Source: JBOHHM01 sp050725495
GTDB taxonomy: Bacteria > Pseudomonadota > Gammaproteobacteria > Burkholderiales > Burkholderiaceae_C
Assembly: GCA_050725495.1 (NCBI GenBank)
Contig: JBOHHM010000306.1
Span: 1-10,003, forward strand
Reading direction: 5' to 3'
DNA length: 10,003 nucleotides
Positions within the stretch are counted from its first letter, which is position 1. Each line of letters starts with the position of its first letter. This document shows, piece after piece, positions 1-6,002 of the stretch. The position numbers and the translations under genes are program-made. The notes below the pieces were generated by a model that was given only the letters and a program-made list of their open reading frames with translations, ran no database searches and had not been told where the DNA came from.

Positions 1-1
1 C

Positions 2-898
2 CTGGGCACCTCGCTGGGTGCGGCCAGCGTGGGTCGTTTTTCCGACGGCGAGGTCACTGTCGAAATCAACCAGAACGTGCGTGCCCGCGATGTGTTCGTC
101 GTGCAGTCCACCTGCGCGCCGACCAACGAGAACCTGATGGAATTGCTGATCATGGTCGATGCGCTCAAGCGCGCCTCGGCTGAACGCATCAGCGCCGTGA
201 TTCCGTATTTTGGCTATGCCCGCCAGGACCGCCGTCCGCGCTCCACCCGGGTGCCGATCTCGGCCAAGGTGGTGGCCGACCTGCTGCAAACCGTGGGTGT
301 CGCCCGCGTGCTGACCATGGACCTGCACGCCGACCAGATCCAGGGCTTTTTCGACATCCCGGTGGACAACATCTATGCGTCCCCGGTGCTGCTGGGCGAT
401 CTGCGCCAGAAAGACTACGAAGACCTGATCGTGGTCTCGCCCGACGTGGGCGGCGTGGTGCGCGCCCGCGCCCTGGCCAAGCAGCTGGGCTGCGACCTGG
501 CCATCATCGACAAGCGCCGTCCCAAGGCCAATGTCAGCGAGGTCATGCATGTGATCGGCGACATCGACGGCCGCAACTGCGTGGTCATGGACGACATGAT
601 CGACACCGCCGGCACGCTGGTAAAGGCCGCTGAAGTCCTCAAGCAACGCGGTGCGAAAAAGGTCTATGCCTATTGCACCCACCCGATTTTTTCCGGCCCG
701 GCCATCGAGCGCATTGCCAAGGGCACGGCGCTCGACGAAGTGGTGGTCACCAACACCATCCCGCTGAGCGACGCCGCCATCGGTTGCCAGAAAATCCGCC
801 AGCTCTCCGTGGCGCCGCTGATCGCCGAGACGATCCAGCGCATTGCCAGGGGCGAGTCGGTGATGAGTTTGTTCTCGGATCAGGAAAATCTCTTCTGA
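2..898 (+). CDS. prs: Ribose-phosphate pyrophosphokinase (PRPP synthase), 5' end cut by window
   Basis: Cytoplasmic enzyme that makes 5-phosphoribosyl-1-pyrophosphate from ribose 5-phosphate and ATP, the precursor for nucleotides, histidine, tryptophan and NAD. The reading frame is open from base 2, and the first visible residues (LGTSLGAASVGRFSDGEV) match the family near residue 25, so roughly 20-30 N-terminal residues lie outside the window. 298 residues are visible. The ATP-site flexible loop YFGYARQDRRPRS is at 206-244. The family signature DLHADQIQGFFDIPVD is at 320-367. The PRPP/ribose-phosphate loop VVMDDMIDTAGTL is at 581-619. THPIFSGPA and TIPLSD, conserved in bacterial class I enzymes, follow. 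The frame ends at TGA 896-898, inside a terminator-like hairpin. A GTG at 29 opens an ORF but is internal, because homology continues upstream of it. Identity is certain; the true start is not visible. Confidence 0.98.
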   Translation: MGTSLGAASVGRFSDGEVTVEINQNVRARDVFVVQSTCAPTNENLMELLIMVDALKRASAERISAVIPYFGYARQDRRPRSTRVPISAKVVADLLQTVGVARVLTMDLHADQIQGFFDIPVDNIYASPVLLGDLRQKDYEDLIVVSPDVGGVVRARALAKQLGCDLAIIDKRRPKANVSEVMHVIGDIDGRNCVVMDDMIDTAGTLVKAAEVLKQRGAKKVYAYCTHPIFSGPAIERIAKGTALDEVVVTNTIPLSDAAIGCQKIRQLSVAPLIAETIQRIARGESVMSLFSDQENLF

Positions 899-919
899 GA
901 TTTCGCCAAAATCTCTTTT
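897..919 (+). terminator. Intrinsic terminator overlapping the prs stop codon
   Basis: GAGATTT (897-903) pairs perfectly with AAATCTC (909-915) around a 5-base loop, and TTTT follows at 916-919. The left arm begins inside the prs stop codon. The 7-bp stem is A/T-rich and so weak by itself. The same left arm can instead pair with AAATCTC at 886-892 inside the last prs codons (loop TTCT, 893-896). Two mutually exclusive folds are therefore possible. The 10-base word AAAATCTCTT occurs at both 885-894 and 908-917, which creates this alternative. Confidence 0.5.
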
Positions 920-921
920 AC

Positions 922-941
922 GGTTTCGCCGGAAACCTTTT
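922..941 (+). terminator. Second terminator-like hairpin after prs
   Basis: GGTTTC (922-927) pairs with GAAACC (932-937) around loop GCCG, and TTTT follows at 938-941. This is a compact 6-bp stem with the layout of a weak intrinsic terminator. It lies directly after the first hairpin and before the stronger third one. Confidence 0.5.
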
Positions 942-960
942 CTGATCAGGGCAAAAAGCG

Positions 961-995
961 GGGCGCCAACCCTTCGGGGTGTGGGTGCCCTTTTT
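961..995 (+). terminator. Third, strongest intrinsic terminator in the prs-rplY gap
   Basis: An outer stem GGGCGCC (961-967) pairs with GGTGCCC (984-990), including one G-U pair. An inner stem ACCC/GGGT (969-972 with 977-980) is closed by a UUCG tetraloop, which is an unusually stable loop. TTTTT follows at 991-995. This is a convincing Rho-independent terminator that would separate most prs transcription from rplY. An attenuator role for the three hairpins together is only an inference. Confidence 0.75.
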
Positions 996-1042
996 AAAAC
1001 CGGAGTCACACTGGTCGCGGTGGACTCTTACAGGAGTGAGTT

Positions 1043-1678
1043 ATGAAATTCGTCGCTTTTGAGCGCGCCAAGCAGGGTACGGGTGCGAGCCGCCGTCTGC
1101 GCAACTCGGGCAAGACGCCCGGCATCATCTACGGTGGCGCCGGCCAGCCGCAACTGGTCGAGCTCGACCACAATGCGCTGTGGCATGCCCTGAAGAAGGA
1201 AGCCTTCCATTCCAGCGTTCTGGAAATGGAACTCAACGGCCAAACCAGCAAAGTCCTGCTGCGCGATGTGCAATACCACCCGTTCAAGCAGCTCGTGCTG
1301 CACATCGACTTCCAGCGCGTCGATGCCAACACCAAGCTGACCATGAAGGTGCCGCTGCACTACACGGGCGCGGAAGAATCGCAGGCCGTCAAGTTCGAGC
1401 ATTGCGTTGCCAACTATGTGATCACCGAACTCGAGGTCTCCTGCCTGCCGGCCGACCTGCCCGAGTTCATCACGGTGGATCTGAGCGGCCTGAAGAAGGG
1501 CACATCGCTGCACCTGAGCGAGATCAGCCTGCCCAAGGGCGTCAAGGCCATCACGCATGGCAAGGAAAATCCGGTCCTGGTGTCCGTCGTCGTCGTGGCC
1601 GGCGCTGAAGAGGCCCCTGCAGCGGCCCCCGCAGCTGCGGCACCGGCTGCCGCCAAGGCGCCGGCCGCCAAGAAGTAG
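1043..1678 (+). CDS. rplY: 50S ribosomal protein L25/general stress protein Ctc (long, two-domain form)
   Basis: A 211-residue 5S rRNA-binding protein of the large ribosomal subunit. Residues 1 to about 92 form the L25 domain (KTPGIIYGG near 24-32, and VLHIDFQRVD near 85-94). Residues about 100-186 form the TL5/CTC C-terminal beta domain (PADLPEFITVDLSGL, LHLSEISLP). E. coli L25 has only the first domain, whereas the long form is usual in many other bacteria. The tail after residue about 187 is low-complexity Ala/Pro ending in Lys-Lys, typical of GC-rich betaproteobacteria and probably disordered. The ATG start is supported by AGGAG at 1032-1036, six bases upstream. It sits between prs and pth, a conserved arrangement, but terminators flank it on both sides, so it probably has its own promoter. 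No clear promoter could be picked out at 995-1030. Confidence 0.97.
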   Translation: MKFVAFERAKQGTGASRRLRNSGKTPGIIYGGAGQPQLVELDHNALWHALKKEAFHSSVLEMELNGQTSKVLLRDVQYHPFKQLVLHIDFQRVDANTKLTMKVPLHYTGAEESQAVKFEHCVANYVITELEVSCLPADLPEFITVDLSGLKKGTSLHLSEISLPKGVKAITHGKENPVLVSVVVVAGAEEAPAAAPAAAAPAAAKAPAAKK

Positions 1679-1723
1679 GCTTAGGCGCCCCGCGTCGACC
1701 ACCCGCCTCGGCGGGCTGTTCCG

Positions 1724-1757
1724 GCAAACGGCCCACCTCGGTGGGCCGTTTGCTTTT
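1724..1757 (+). terminator. Strong intrinsic terminator after rplY
   Basis: A perfect 13-bp stem runs from GCAAACGGCCCAC (1724-1736) to its complement (1741-1753) with loop CTCG, and TTTT follows at 1754-1757. A small 5-bp GC hairpin (CCCGC/GCGGG, 1702-1706 with 1711-1715) lies just upstream without a T-run. The stem is 46 bases past the rplY stop and 25 bases before the pth start, so pth probably depends on read-through or on a promoter close by. Confidence 0.9.
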
Positions 1758-1782
1758 GCAGATCCGCCTCGATAATCGCCTC

Positions 1783-2415
1783 ATGATCAAACTGTTTGTC
1801 GGCCTGGGCAATCCCGGCCCCGAATACGAGGCCACGCGTCACAACGCCGGGTTCTGGTGGATCGATGCGCTGGCCCGTGAACTCAAGGTCTCGCTGCTGC
1901 CCGACAGGAGCTACCAGGGCCTGGTCGCGCGCACCAGCGTCCATGGGCAGACCCTGTGGCTGCTGGAGCCGCAGACTTTCATGAATGTGTCGGGCAGGTC
2001 GGTGGCTGCGCTCGCGCGCTTCTTCAAGATCCAGCCCCAGGAAATCCTGGTTGCGCACGACGAACTGGACATCGCACCCGGCCAGGTCAAGCTCAAGCTC
2101 GGTGGCAGCCATGCGGGCCACAACGGCCTGCGCGACATCCATGCCCAGCTCGGCAGCTCCGACTACTGGCGGCTGCGCCTGGGCATAGGCCACCCCGGCG
2201 TCAAGGCTGAAGTCATCAACTGGGTGCTCAAAAAACCATCGCCCGAGCAGCGCACCGCGATTGAAGACTGCATTGCCCGCACGCTGAAAGCCATTCCTCC
2301 CTTGCTGGCCGGCGAGATGGACAAGGCGACCTTGCTGATTCACACCAGCAAGCCACCACGGCCCAAGCCCCCCCGGCCCGCCAACGCGCCGGACGCAGCT
2401 CCCGCCGGGCCCTGA
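1783..2415 (+). CDS. pth: Peptidyl-tRNA hydrolase
   Basis: Cytoplasmic esterase that releases tRNA from prematurely dropped peptidyl-tRNAs, an essential translation recycling step. It is 210 residues long against 194 in E. coli. The key residues fall at the E. coli numbers: Asn10 (GLGNPG), catalytic His20 (TRHNAG), Asn68 (FMNVSG), Asp93 (AHDELD) and Asn114 (GHNGLRD). The extra length is a Pro/Ala/Lys-rich C-terminal tail from about residue 188. The ATG at 1783 is chosen because MIKLFVGLGNPG is the family N-terminus. A GTG at 1741 would add 14 residues that lie inside the rplY terminator, so it is rejected. No good ribosome binding site is seen. It follows rplY on the same strand and converges with the ferredoxin gene. 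Confidence 0.97.
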   Translation: MIKLFVGLGNPGPEYEATRHNAGFWWIDALARELKVSLLPDRSYQGLVARTSVHGQTLWLLEPQTFMNVSGRSVAALARFFKIQPQEILVAHDELDIAPGQVKLKLGGSHAGHNGLRDIHAQLGSSDYWRLRLGIGHPGVKAEVINWVLKKPSPEQRTAIEDCIARTLKAIPPLLAGEMDKATLLIHTSKPPRPKPPRPANAPDAAPAGP

Positions 2416-2428
2416 ATCCGCCTTTGTC

Positions 2429-2457
2429 AAAAATCCGGGCCAAGCCCGCAAGGCCGG
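2429..2457 (-). terminator. Terminator for the ferredoxin gene (minus strand)
   Basis: Read on the minus strand, CCGGCC (2457-2452) pairs with GGCCCGG (2441-2435) with one bulged base and a 10-base loop. A T5 run (2433-2429) follows after one A. It lies 28 bases past the ferredoxin stop. On the plus strand no T-run follows the hairpin, so it would not act as a standard terminator for pth, although it begins only 14 bases past the pth stop. The stem is moderate and alternative pairings of the GC-rich arms exist. Confidence 0.5.
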
Positions 2458-2484
2458 GCGGCGCAGACCGGAACCGAGACGAGT

Positions 2485-2760
2485 TTACGAGGCTGGCCCG
2501 TTTTGACTGAGCGGCAGCTGCTGCAGCCGCCGGTACTTCTGCCACAAGGTCTCGCGGCTCTCCACATGCTCGGGATTGACCGGGATGCAGGCCACGGGAC
2601 AGACCTGCACGCACTGGGGCTCGTCGAAATGGCCCACGCATTCCGTGCATTTGTGCGGATCGATCTCGTAGATTTCCTGGCCGAGGTAGATGGCCTCATT
2701 GGGGCACTCGGGCTCGCAGACATCGCAGTTGATGCAGTCATCGGTGATCATCAGCGCCAT
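2485..2760 (-). CDS. 2[4Fe-4S] ferredoxin, Alvin/YfhL type
   Basis: A 91-residue soluble electron carrier. The first cluster motif is Cys9-x2-Cys12-x2-Cys15-x3-Cys19-Pro. The second is Cys38-x2-Cys41-x8-Cys50-x3-Cys54-Pro. The eight-residue spacing between the second and third cysteines, and the C-terminal extension after the second motif (PVNPEHVESRETLWQKYRRLQ), distinguish the Allochromatium vinosum-type ferredoxins from clostridial ones. These proteins usually have low and unequal cluster potentials; the physiological partner is often unknown. The ATG at 2760 gives the standard N-terminus MALMITDDCINCDVC. A G-rich stretch just upstream on the minus strand may serve as a ribosome site. The gene is convergent with pth and divergent from the transporter operon. 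A ferredoxin of this type often neighbours coaD in betaproteobacteria (from memory), but coaD is not in this window. Confidence 0.95.
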   Translation of the reverse strand: MALMITDDCINCDVCEPECPNEAIYLGQEIYEIDPHKCTECVGHFDEPQCVQVCPVACIPVNPEHVESRETLWQKYRRLQQLPLSQNGPAS

Positions 2761-2831
2761 GGCCTACCCCCGGAGCGCGGGCGCCCGCCGACACGATAGG
2801 AAATGCAGTTCTGCTTGAGCCTCATGGCGAC

Positions 2832-2861
2832 ATTATCGGTGCGCCGCCTCCTGCGCGTGAA
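2832..2861 (-). promoter_or_regulatory. Possible sigma-70 promoter for the ferredoxin gene
   Basis: On the minus strand, TTCACG (plus 2861-2856; four of six matches to TTGACA) and GATAAT (plus 2837-2832; five of six to TATAAT) are 18 bases apart. The -10 lies about 70 bases upstream of the ATG. The -10 match is good for such GC-rich DNA, but the -35 is weak and nothing else supports it. Confidence 0.3.
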
Positions 2862-2961
2862 ACACCCTACTGGCTTCATGCCCGGGCCATGATGATGCCG
2901 CGCCGGGCCTGCTCGCCGTCGCTGATGCGCGAAGAAGCTTTGCGTGCTGGAGGCATTTTGC

Positions 2962-2980
2962 TTGTATGCTGACAATACAA
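2962..2980. promoter_or_regulatory. Inverted repeat upstream of the transporter operon, possible operator
   Basis: TTGTAT and ATACAA form a perfect 6-base inverted repeat separated by seven bases, 72 bases before the DppB-like start codon, in the only clearly AT-rich patch of the divergent spacer. The centre fits the T-N11-A pattern common to LysR-type regulator sites, and TTGTAT/ATACAA half sites are also plausible for GntR-type regulators. No regulator gene is present in the window, so the family cannot be assigned. The rest of the spacer 2761-3051 shows no convincing gene. Confidence 0.4.
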
Positions 2981-2996
2981 AAAAGCAAAGTATTCA
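2969..2996 (+). promoter_or_regulatory. Possible promoter of the transporter operon
   Basis: CTGACA (2969-2974; five of six to TTGACA) is followed after 16 bases by TATTCA (2991-2996; three of six to TATAAT). The -35 falls inside the inverted repeat, so a protein bound there would block polymerase. The -10 is poor. The location in an AT-rich island just upstream of a long operon is the main support. Confidence 0.3.
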
Positions 2997-3003
2997 AAGT
3001 ATT
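2986..3003 (+). repeat. Perfect 9-bp tandem repeat CAAAGTATT x2
   Basis: CAAAGTATT occurs twice head to tail at 2986-2994 and 2995-3003, directly after the inverted repeat. In DNA of this GC content a perfect AT-rich tandem duplication next to a candidate promoter may be a pair of protein-binding sites, or simply a slippage product. Confidence 0.6.
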
Positions 3004-3051
3004 TATGGGTTGCATCTCCCGGCCCGCTGGCGGGGCGGTCTGCTTCACTTC

Positions 3052-4002
3052 ATGAGTCTTTTTCTTTTCAAGCGCTTGATGACGCTGGTGGCGACCCTCG
3101 TCGGCGCTTCCGTGGTCGTTTTCCTGGTGCTCGAAATCCTGCCCGGTGATGCCGCGCAAATCCTGATGGGCCCTGACGCCGCCCCCGAAGCGGTGCAGGC
3201 ACTGGCCGCCAAGCTGGGCCTGAACCACCCGCCGCTTGCGCGCTACTGGCACTGGATCAGTGGCCTGCTGGTCGGCGACATGGGCCTGAGCTACGCCTAC
3301 AGCACGCCGGTGCTGGAACTGGTGCTCGAGCGGCTGGCCCTGACCATTCCGCTGGCCCTGATGGCCATGGCCATTACCACGGTGCTGGCCCTGTTCGTGG
3401 GCATTTATGCGGCCTCCCGCCACAACCGCCTGGGCGATGTCGGCCTGATGGGGCTGACGCAGGTCGGCATTGCGATCCCGAACTTCTGGTTTGCCATCCT
3501 GCTGATCCTGCTGTTCTCGGTCCACCTGAACTGGTTATCGGCCGGCGGCTTTCCGGGCTGGGACGATGGCTGGGGCGAAGCGCTGAAGTCGCTGCTGCTG
3601 CCCGCGGTATCGTTGGCCGTCGTGCAGGCCGCGATTCTCGCGCGCATCACGCGCTCGGCCGTGCTCGAAGTGCTGCGCGAGGACTTTGTGCGCACGGCCC
3701 GCGCCAAGGGCCTGTCGCAGCGCGCCACGCTCTGGGGCCATGTGCTGCGCAATGCCCTGATCCCGGTGGTCACGGTCATGGGCCTGCAGTTCGCCAACCT
3801 GCTGGCCGGCACCATCGTGGTGGAAAACGTGTTCTACCTGCCGGGCCTGGGACGGTTGATCTTCCAGTCGATCTCCAACCGCGACCTGATCGCGGTGCGC
3901 AATTGCGTGATGCTTCTGGCCGCCATGGTGGTGATCGTCAACTTCATCGTCGACCTGCTGTATGCGGTGATCGACCCCCGTGTGAAGGCCAGCGATATAT
4001 GA
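3052..4002 (+). CDS. ABC transporter permease, DppB/OppB family (peptide/nickel/opine importer)
   Basis: A 316-residue inner-membrane subunit, the first of two that form the translocation pore. A membrane helix at about 10-30 precedes the family motif FLVLEILPGDAAQILMGPDA. Further hydrophobic segments are near 98-120, 138-158, 180-200, 236-258 and 285-306. The cytoplasmic EAA coupling loop, which contacts the ATPases, is at about 209-238 (RTARAKGLSQRATLWGHVLRNALIP). The protein ends with the usual YAVIDPRVK. The ATG at 3052 gives the standard MSLFLFKRL start. An in-frame ATG at 2944 would add 36 residues translated from the operator-like region and is rejected. The Shine-Dalgarno is weak. The stop overlaps the next start by four bases (ATGA). 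It is a permease of this family with near certainty; the substrate is unknown. Confidence 0.95.
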   Translation: MSLFLFKRLMTLVATLVGASVVVFLVLEILPGDAAQILMGPDAAPEAVQALAAKLGLNHPPLARYWHWISGLLVGDMGLSYAYSTPVLELVLERLALTIPLALMAMAITTVLALFVGIYAASRHNRLGDVGLMGLTQVGIAIPNFWFAILLILLFSVHLNWLSAGGFPGWDDGWGEALKSLLLPAVSLAVVQAAILARITRSAVLEVLREDFVRTARAKGLSQRATLWGHVLRNALIPVVTVMGLQFANLLAGTIVVENVFYLPGLGRLIFQSISNRDLIAVRNCVMLLAAMVVIVNFIVDLLYAVIDPRVKASDI

Positions 4003-4856
4003 GCGCTGCGACCATGCCGGCCCCCGGCTTCATGCGCCGTGCGCTCGGCCATCGCAGCTTTGTGCTGGGCGGCGCGCTCACGCTGCTGCTGCTCGTGGCC
4101 GCCGCCCTGTCGCTGCTCTGGACCCCGTGGTCGCCCTACGAGATGGACCTGGCGAACAAGCTCCAGCCGTCCAACGCACAGCACTGGCTGGGCACCGACC
4201 CGTTCGGCCGCGACGTGGCCTCGCTGCTGCTGGTGGGCGCGCGCAATTCGATTCTGGTCGGCGTGATCGCGGTGGCCATAGGCATGACACTGGGCACGGC
4301 GCTCGGCCTGCTGGCCGCCGCGCGCCGCGGCTGGGTCGAAGAGCTCATCATGCGGCTGGCCGACTTCACCTTCGCGTTTCCAGCCATTCTGTCGGCCATC
4401 ATGATGACGGCCGTGTTCGGCGCCGGCATTGTGAACTCCATCATCGCGATCGGCATCTTCAACATCCCGACCTTTGCGCGCGTGACGCGTGCTTCGGCCA
4501 ATGCCGTCTGGTCGCGCGAGTTCGTGCTGGCGGCACGCGCCTGCGGCAAGGGGCCCATGCGCATCACGCTCGAGCATGTGCTGCCCAACATCCTGTCGGT
4601 GCTGATCGTGCAGACCACCATCCAGTTTGCGATTGCTATCCTCGCCGAAGCGGCCCTGTCCTACCTGGGCCTTGGCACCCAGCCCCCCCAGCCGTCCTGG
4701 GGCCGCATGCTCAGCGAGGCCCAAACCCTGCTGTTCAAAGCCCCGATGCTCGCGGTCTGGCCCGGCGTGGCGATTGCGCTGGCCGTGCTCGGACTCAACC
4801 TGATGGGCGACGGCCTGCGCGACCTGATGGACCCACGGTTTGCGAGAAAACGCTGA
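3999..4856 (+). CDS. ABC transporter permease, DppC/OppC family
   Basis: A 285-residue inner-membrane partner of the preceding permease. An N-terminal helix lies at about 21-41. The periplasmic motif HWLGTDPFGRDVASLLLVGARNS follows at about 62-84 and is diagnostic of the DppC group. Further membrane segments are near 87-107, 124-145, 146-165, 200-224 and 250-272. The EAA loop is at about 177-199 (LAARACGKGPMRITLEHVLPN). The C-terminus GDGLRDLMDPR is the family end. The ATG at 3999 overlaps the upstream stop as ATGA, which implies translational coupling. A longer reading from 3903 runs inside the upstream gene and is rejected. The next gene starts immediately after its stop. Confidence 0.95.
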   Translation: MSAATMPAPGFMRRALGHRSFVLGGALTLLLLVAAALSLLWTPWSPYEMDLANKLQPSNAQHWLGTDPFGRDVASLLLVGARNSILVGVIAVAIGMTLGTALGLLAAARRGWVEELIMRLADFTFAFPAILSAIMMTAVFGAGIVNSIIAIGIFNIPTFARVTRASANAVWSREFVLAARACGKGPMRITLEHVLPNILSVLIVQTTIQFAIAILAEAALSYLGLGTQPPQPSWGRMLSEAQTLLFKAPMLAVWPGVAIALAVLGLNLMGDGLRDLMDPRFARKR

Positions 4857-6002
4857 ATGCCCCTGCTCGAAGTCCAAGACCTTCACATCCGTCTGCAAAC
4901 GCACAGGGGCCCGGCCTATGCGGTGCGAGGCGCGAGCTTCACGCTCGAGCGCGGCGAGACGCTGGGCCTGATCGGCGAATCGGGCTGCGGCAAATCGATC
5001 ACCGTGATGTCGCTCTTGGGCCTGCTGCCCGAGAACGCCCAGGTCACAGGCAGCATCCGCTTTGACGGCCAGGAGCTGGTCGGACAGGACGATGCCACGC
5101 TGCGCCATATCCGCGGCAACCGCATCGGCATGATCTTCCAGGAGCCGATGACAGCCCTCAACCCCGTGCACAGCATAGGCCGCCAAGTGGCCGAGCCCCT
5201 GCGGCTGCACCGTGGCCTGTCGGCAGCCGCGGCGCGCCGGCAGGCCATGGCCCTGCTCGAGCGCGTCGGCATTCCCGAGGCGGCACGCCGTTTCGACGCC
5301 TACCCCCACCAGTTCTCCGGCGGCCAGCGCCAGCGCATCACGATTGCAATGGCGCTGGCCTGCGGCCCCGACCTGCTGATCGCCGACGAGCCCACCACGG
5401 CGCTGGACGTGACCATCCAGCAGCAGATCCTGGACCTCATCAGCGATCTGGTGGCCGAACGCGGCATGGCGCTGATGCTGATCTCGCACGACCTCGGTGT
5501 GATCGCGCAGAACGTCTCGCGCATGCTGGTCATGTACGGCGGCAGCGTGGTCGAAAGCGGGCCCACGGACTCCGTGTTCTCCCATATGTCGCATCCCTAC
5601 ACCCGGGGCCTGTTCGCCGCGCGGCCCCGCCTGGGCACGCCGCGCGGAGCGCGCCTGGCCACCATCGCCGGCACGGTGCCCGAGCTGGTCGACCTGCCCT
5701 CGGGCTGCCCCTTCGCAGGCCGCTGCGCCTTCACGGTCGACGCCTGCCATCACACCCGCCCGAGCGCGACCCTGCTGGCCGACGAACACGAAGTCCGCTG
5801 CATCAGGCTCGATGAAATCAACGCTGCAGGGGAAATGAGCGCCGACGGGCCGTCCCTAGGCGCGAAGGCCCCCGAGGGGCTGAGCCCCACGGCTCCCAGT
5901 CTGCCTGCGCAGACTGGGATCGGGCGAAGAGCCGCCGACTCTGGCGGCGGCCTGTCCAGCGCAGTACACGCAGTGACAAGCGTGGGGGCTCGGTCAGCAT
6001 GA
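4857..6002 (+). CDS. ABC transporter ATP-binding protein, DppD/OppD family, with long C-terminal tail
   Basis: A 381-residue cytoplasmic ATPase that powers the importer. Walker A GESGCGKS is at 40-47, Q-loop Gln95, signature FSGGQRQR 153-160, Walker B LLIADEP 173-179 and H-loop His211, all intact. The oligopeptide-transporter C-terminal domain begins at HPYTRGL (246) and contains Cys284, Cys290, Cys297 and Cys315. Related OppD/DppD proteins use such a cysteine set to hold a [4Fe-4S] cluster. Family members normally end soon after the last cysteine (EVRCIRL, about 318). Here some 60 further residues (322-381) are rich in Gly, Ala, Ser and Pro with no recognised fold, and they are encoded by hairpin-rich DNA. 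The ATG abuts the upstream stop (TGAATG), and the stop overlaps the next start (ATGA). Confidence 0.95.
   Translation: MPLLEVQDLHIRLQTHRGPAYAVRGASFTLERGETLGLIGESGCGKSITVMSLLGLLPENAQVTGSIRFDGQELVGQDDATLRHIRGNRIGMIFQEPMTALNPVHSIGRQVAEPLRLHRGLSAAAARRQAMALLERVGIPEAARRFDAYPHQFSGGQRQRITIAMALACGPDLLIADEPTTALDVTIQQQILDLISDLVAERGMALMLISHDLGVIAQNVSRMLVMYGGSVVESGPTDSVFSHMSHPYTRGLFAARPRLGTPRGARLATIAGTVPELVDLPSGCPFAGRCAFTVDACHHTRPSATLLADEHEVRCIRLDEINAAGEMSADGPSLGAKAPEGLSPTAPSLPAQTGIGRRAADSGGGLSSAVHAVTSVGARSA
5820..5998. repeat. Hairpin-rich segment inside the 3' end of the DppD-like gene, possible captured intergenic element
   Basis: This stretch encodes the unusual tail of the ATPase but looks like non-coding repeat DNA. 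It holds three stem-loops in a row. GGGGC/GCCCC lies at 5876-5880 with 5884-5888. A perfect 11-bp stem TCCCAGTCTGC (5894-5904) pairs across loop CTGC with 5909-5919. GCCGCC/GGCGGC lies at 5931-5936 with 5943-5948. The amino-acid composition of the product differs from the rest of the gene. Only one copy is present in the window, so repetition in the genome is an inference. Confidence 0.4.

Noticed and set aside
1702..1715. Small GC hairpin after rplY as a separate terminator
   Set aside because: Only a 5-bp stem and no T-run; the strong terminator at 1724-1757 explains the region.
1741..1782. Upstream GTG start for pth
   Set aside because: The added codons lie in the right arm of the rplY terminator, and MIKLFVGLGNPG places the catalytic residues at the standard numbers.
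2944..3051. Longer N-terminus for the DppB-like permease from ATG 2944
   Set aside because: The 36 added residues are not hydrophobic or family-like and would be translated from the inverted-repeat and tandem-repeat region. MSLFLFKRL at 3052 is the normal start.
2751..3525. Minus-strand frames covering the divergent spacer (2751-2975 and 2833-3525)
   Set aside because: The products are Arg- or Gln-rich and unlike known proteins, and the longer frame is antisense to the DppB-like permease. They would also cross the ferredoxin promoter region.
3834..5789. 651-codon open frame on the minus strand
   Set aside because: It lies wholly opposite the confidently identified permease and ATPase genes. 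Its product is rich in Arg, His, Gln and Gly with no recognisable domain, as expected for antisense frames in GC-rich DNA.
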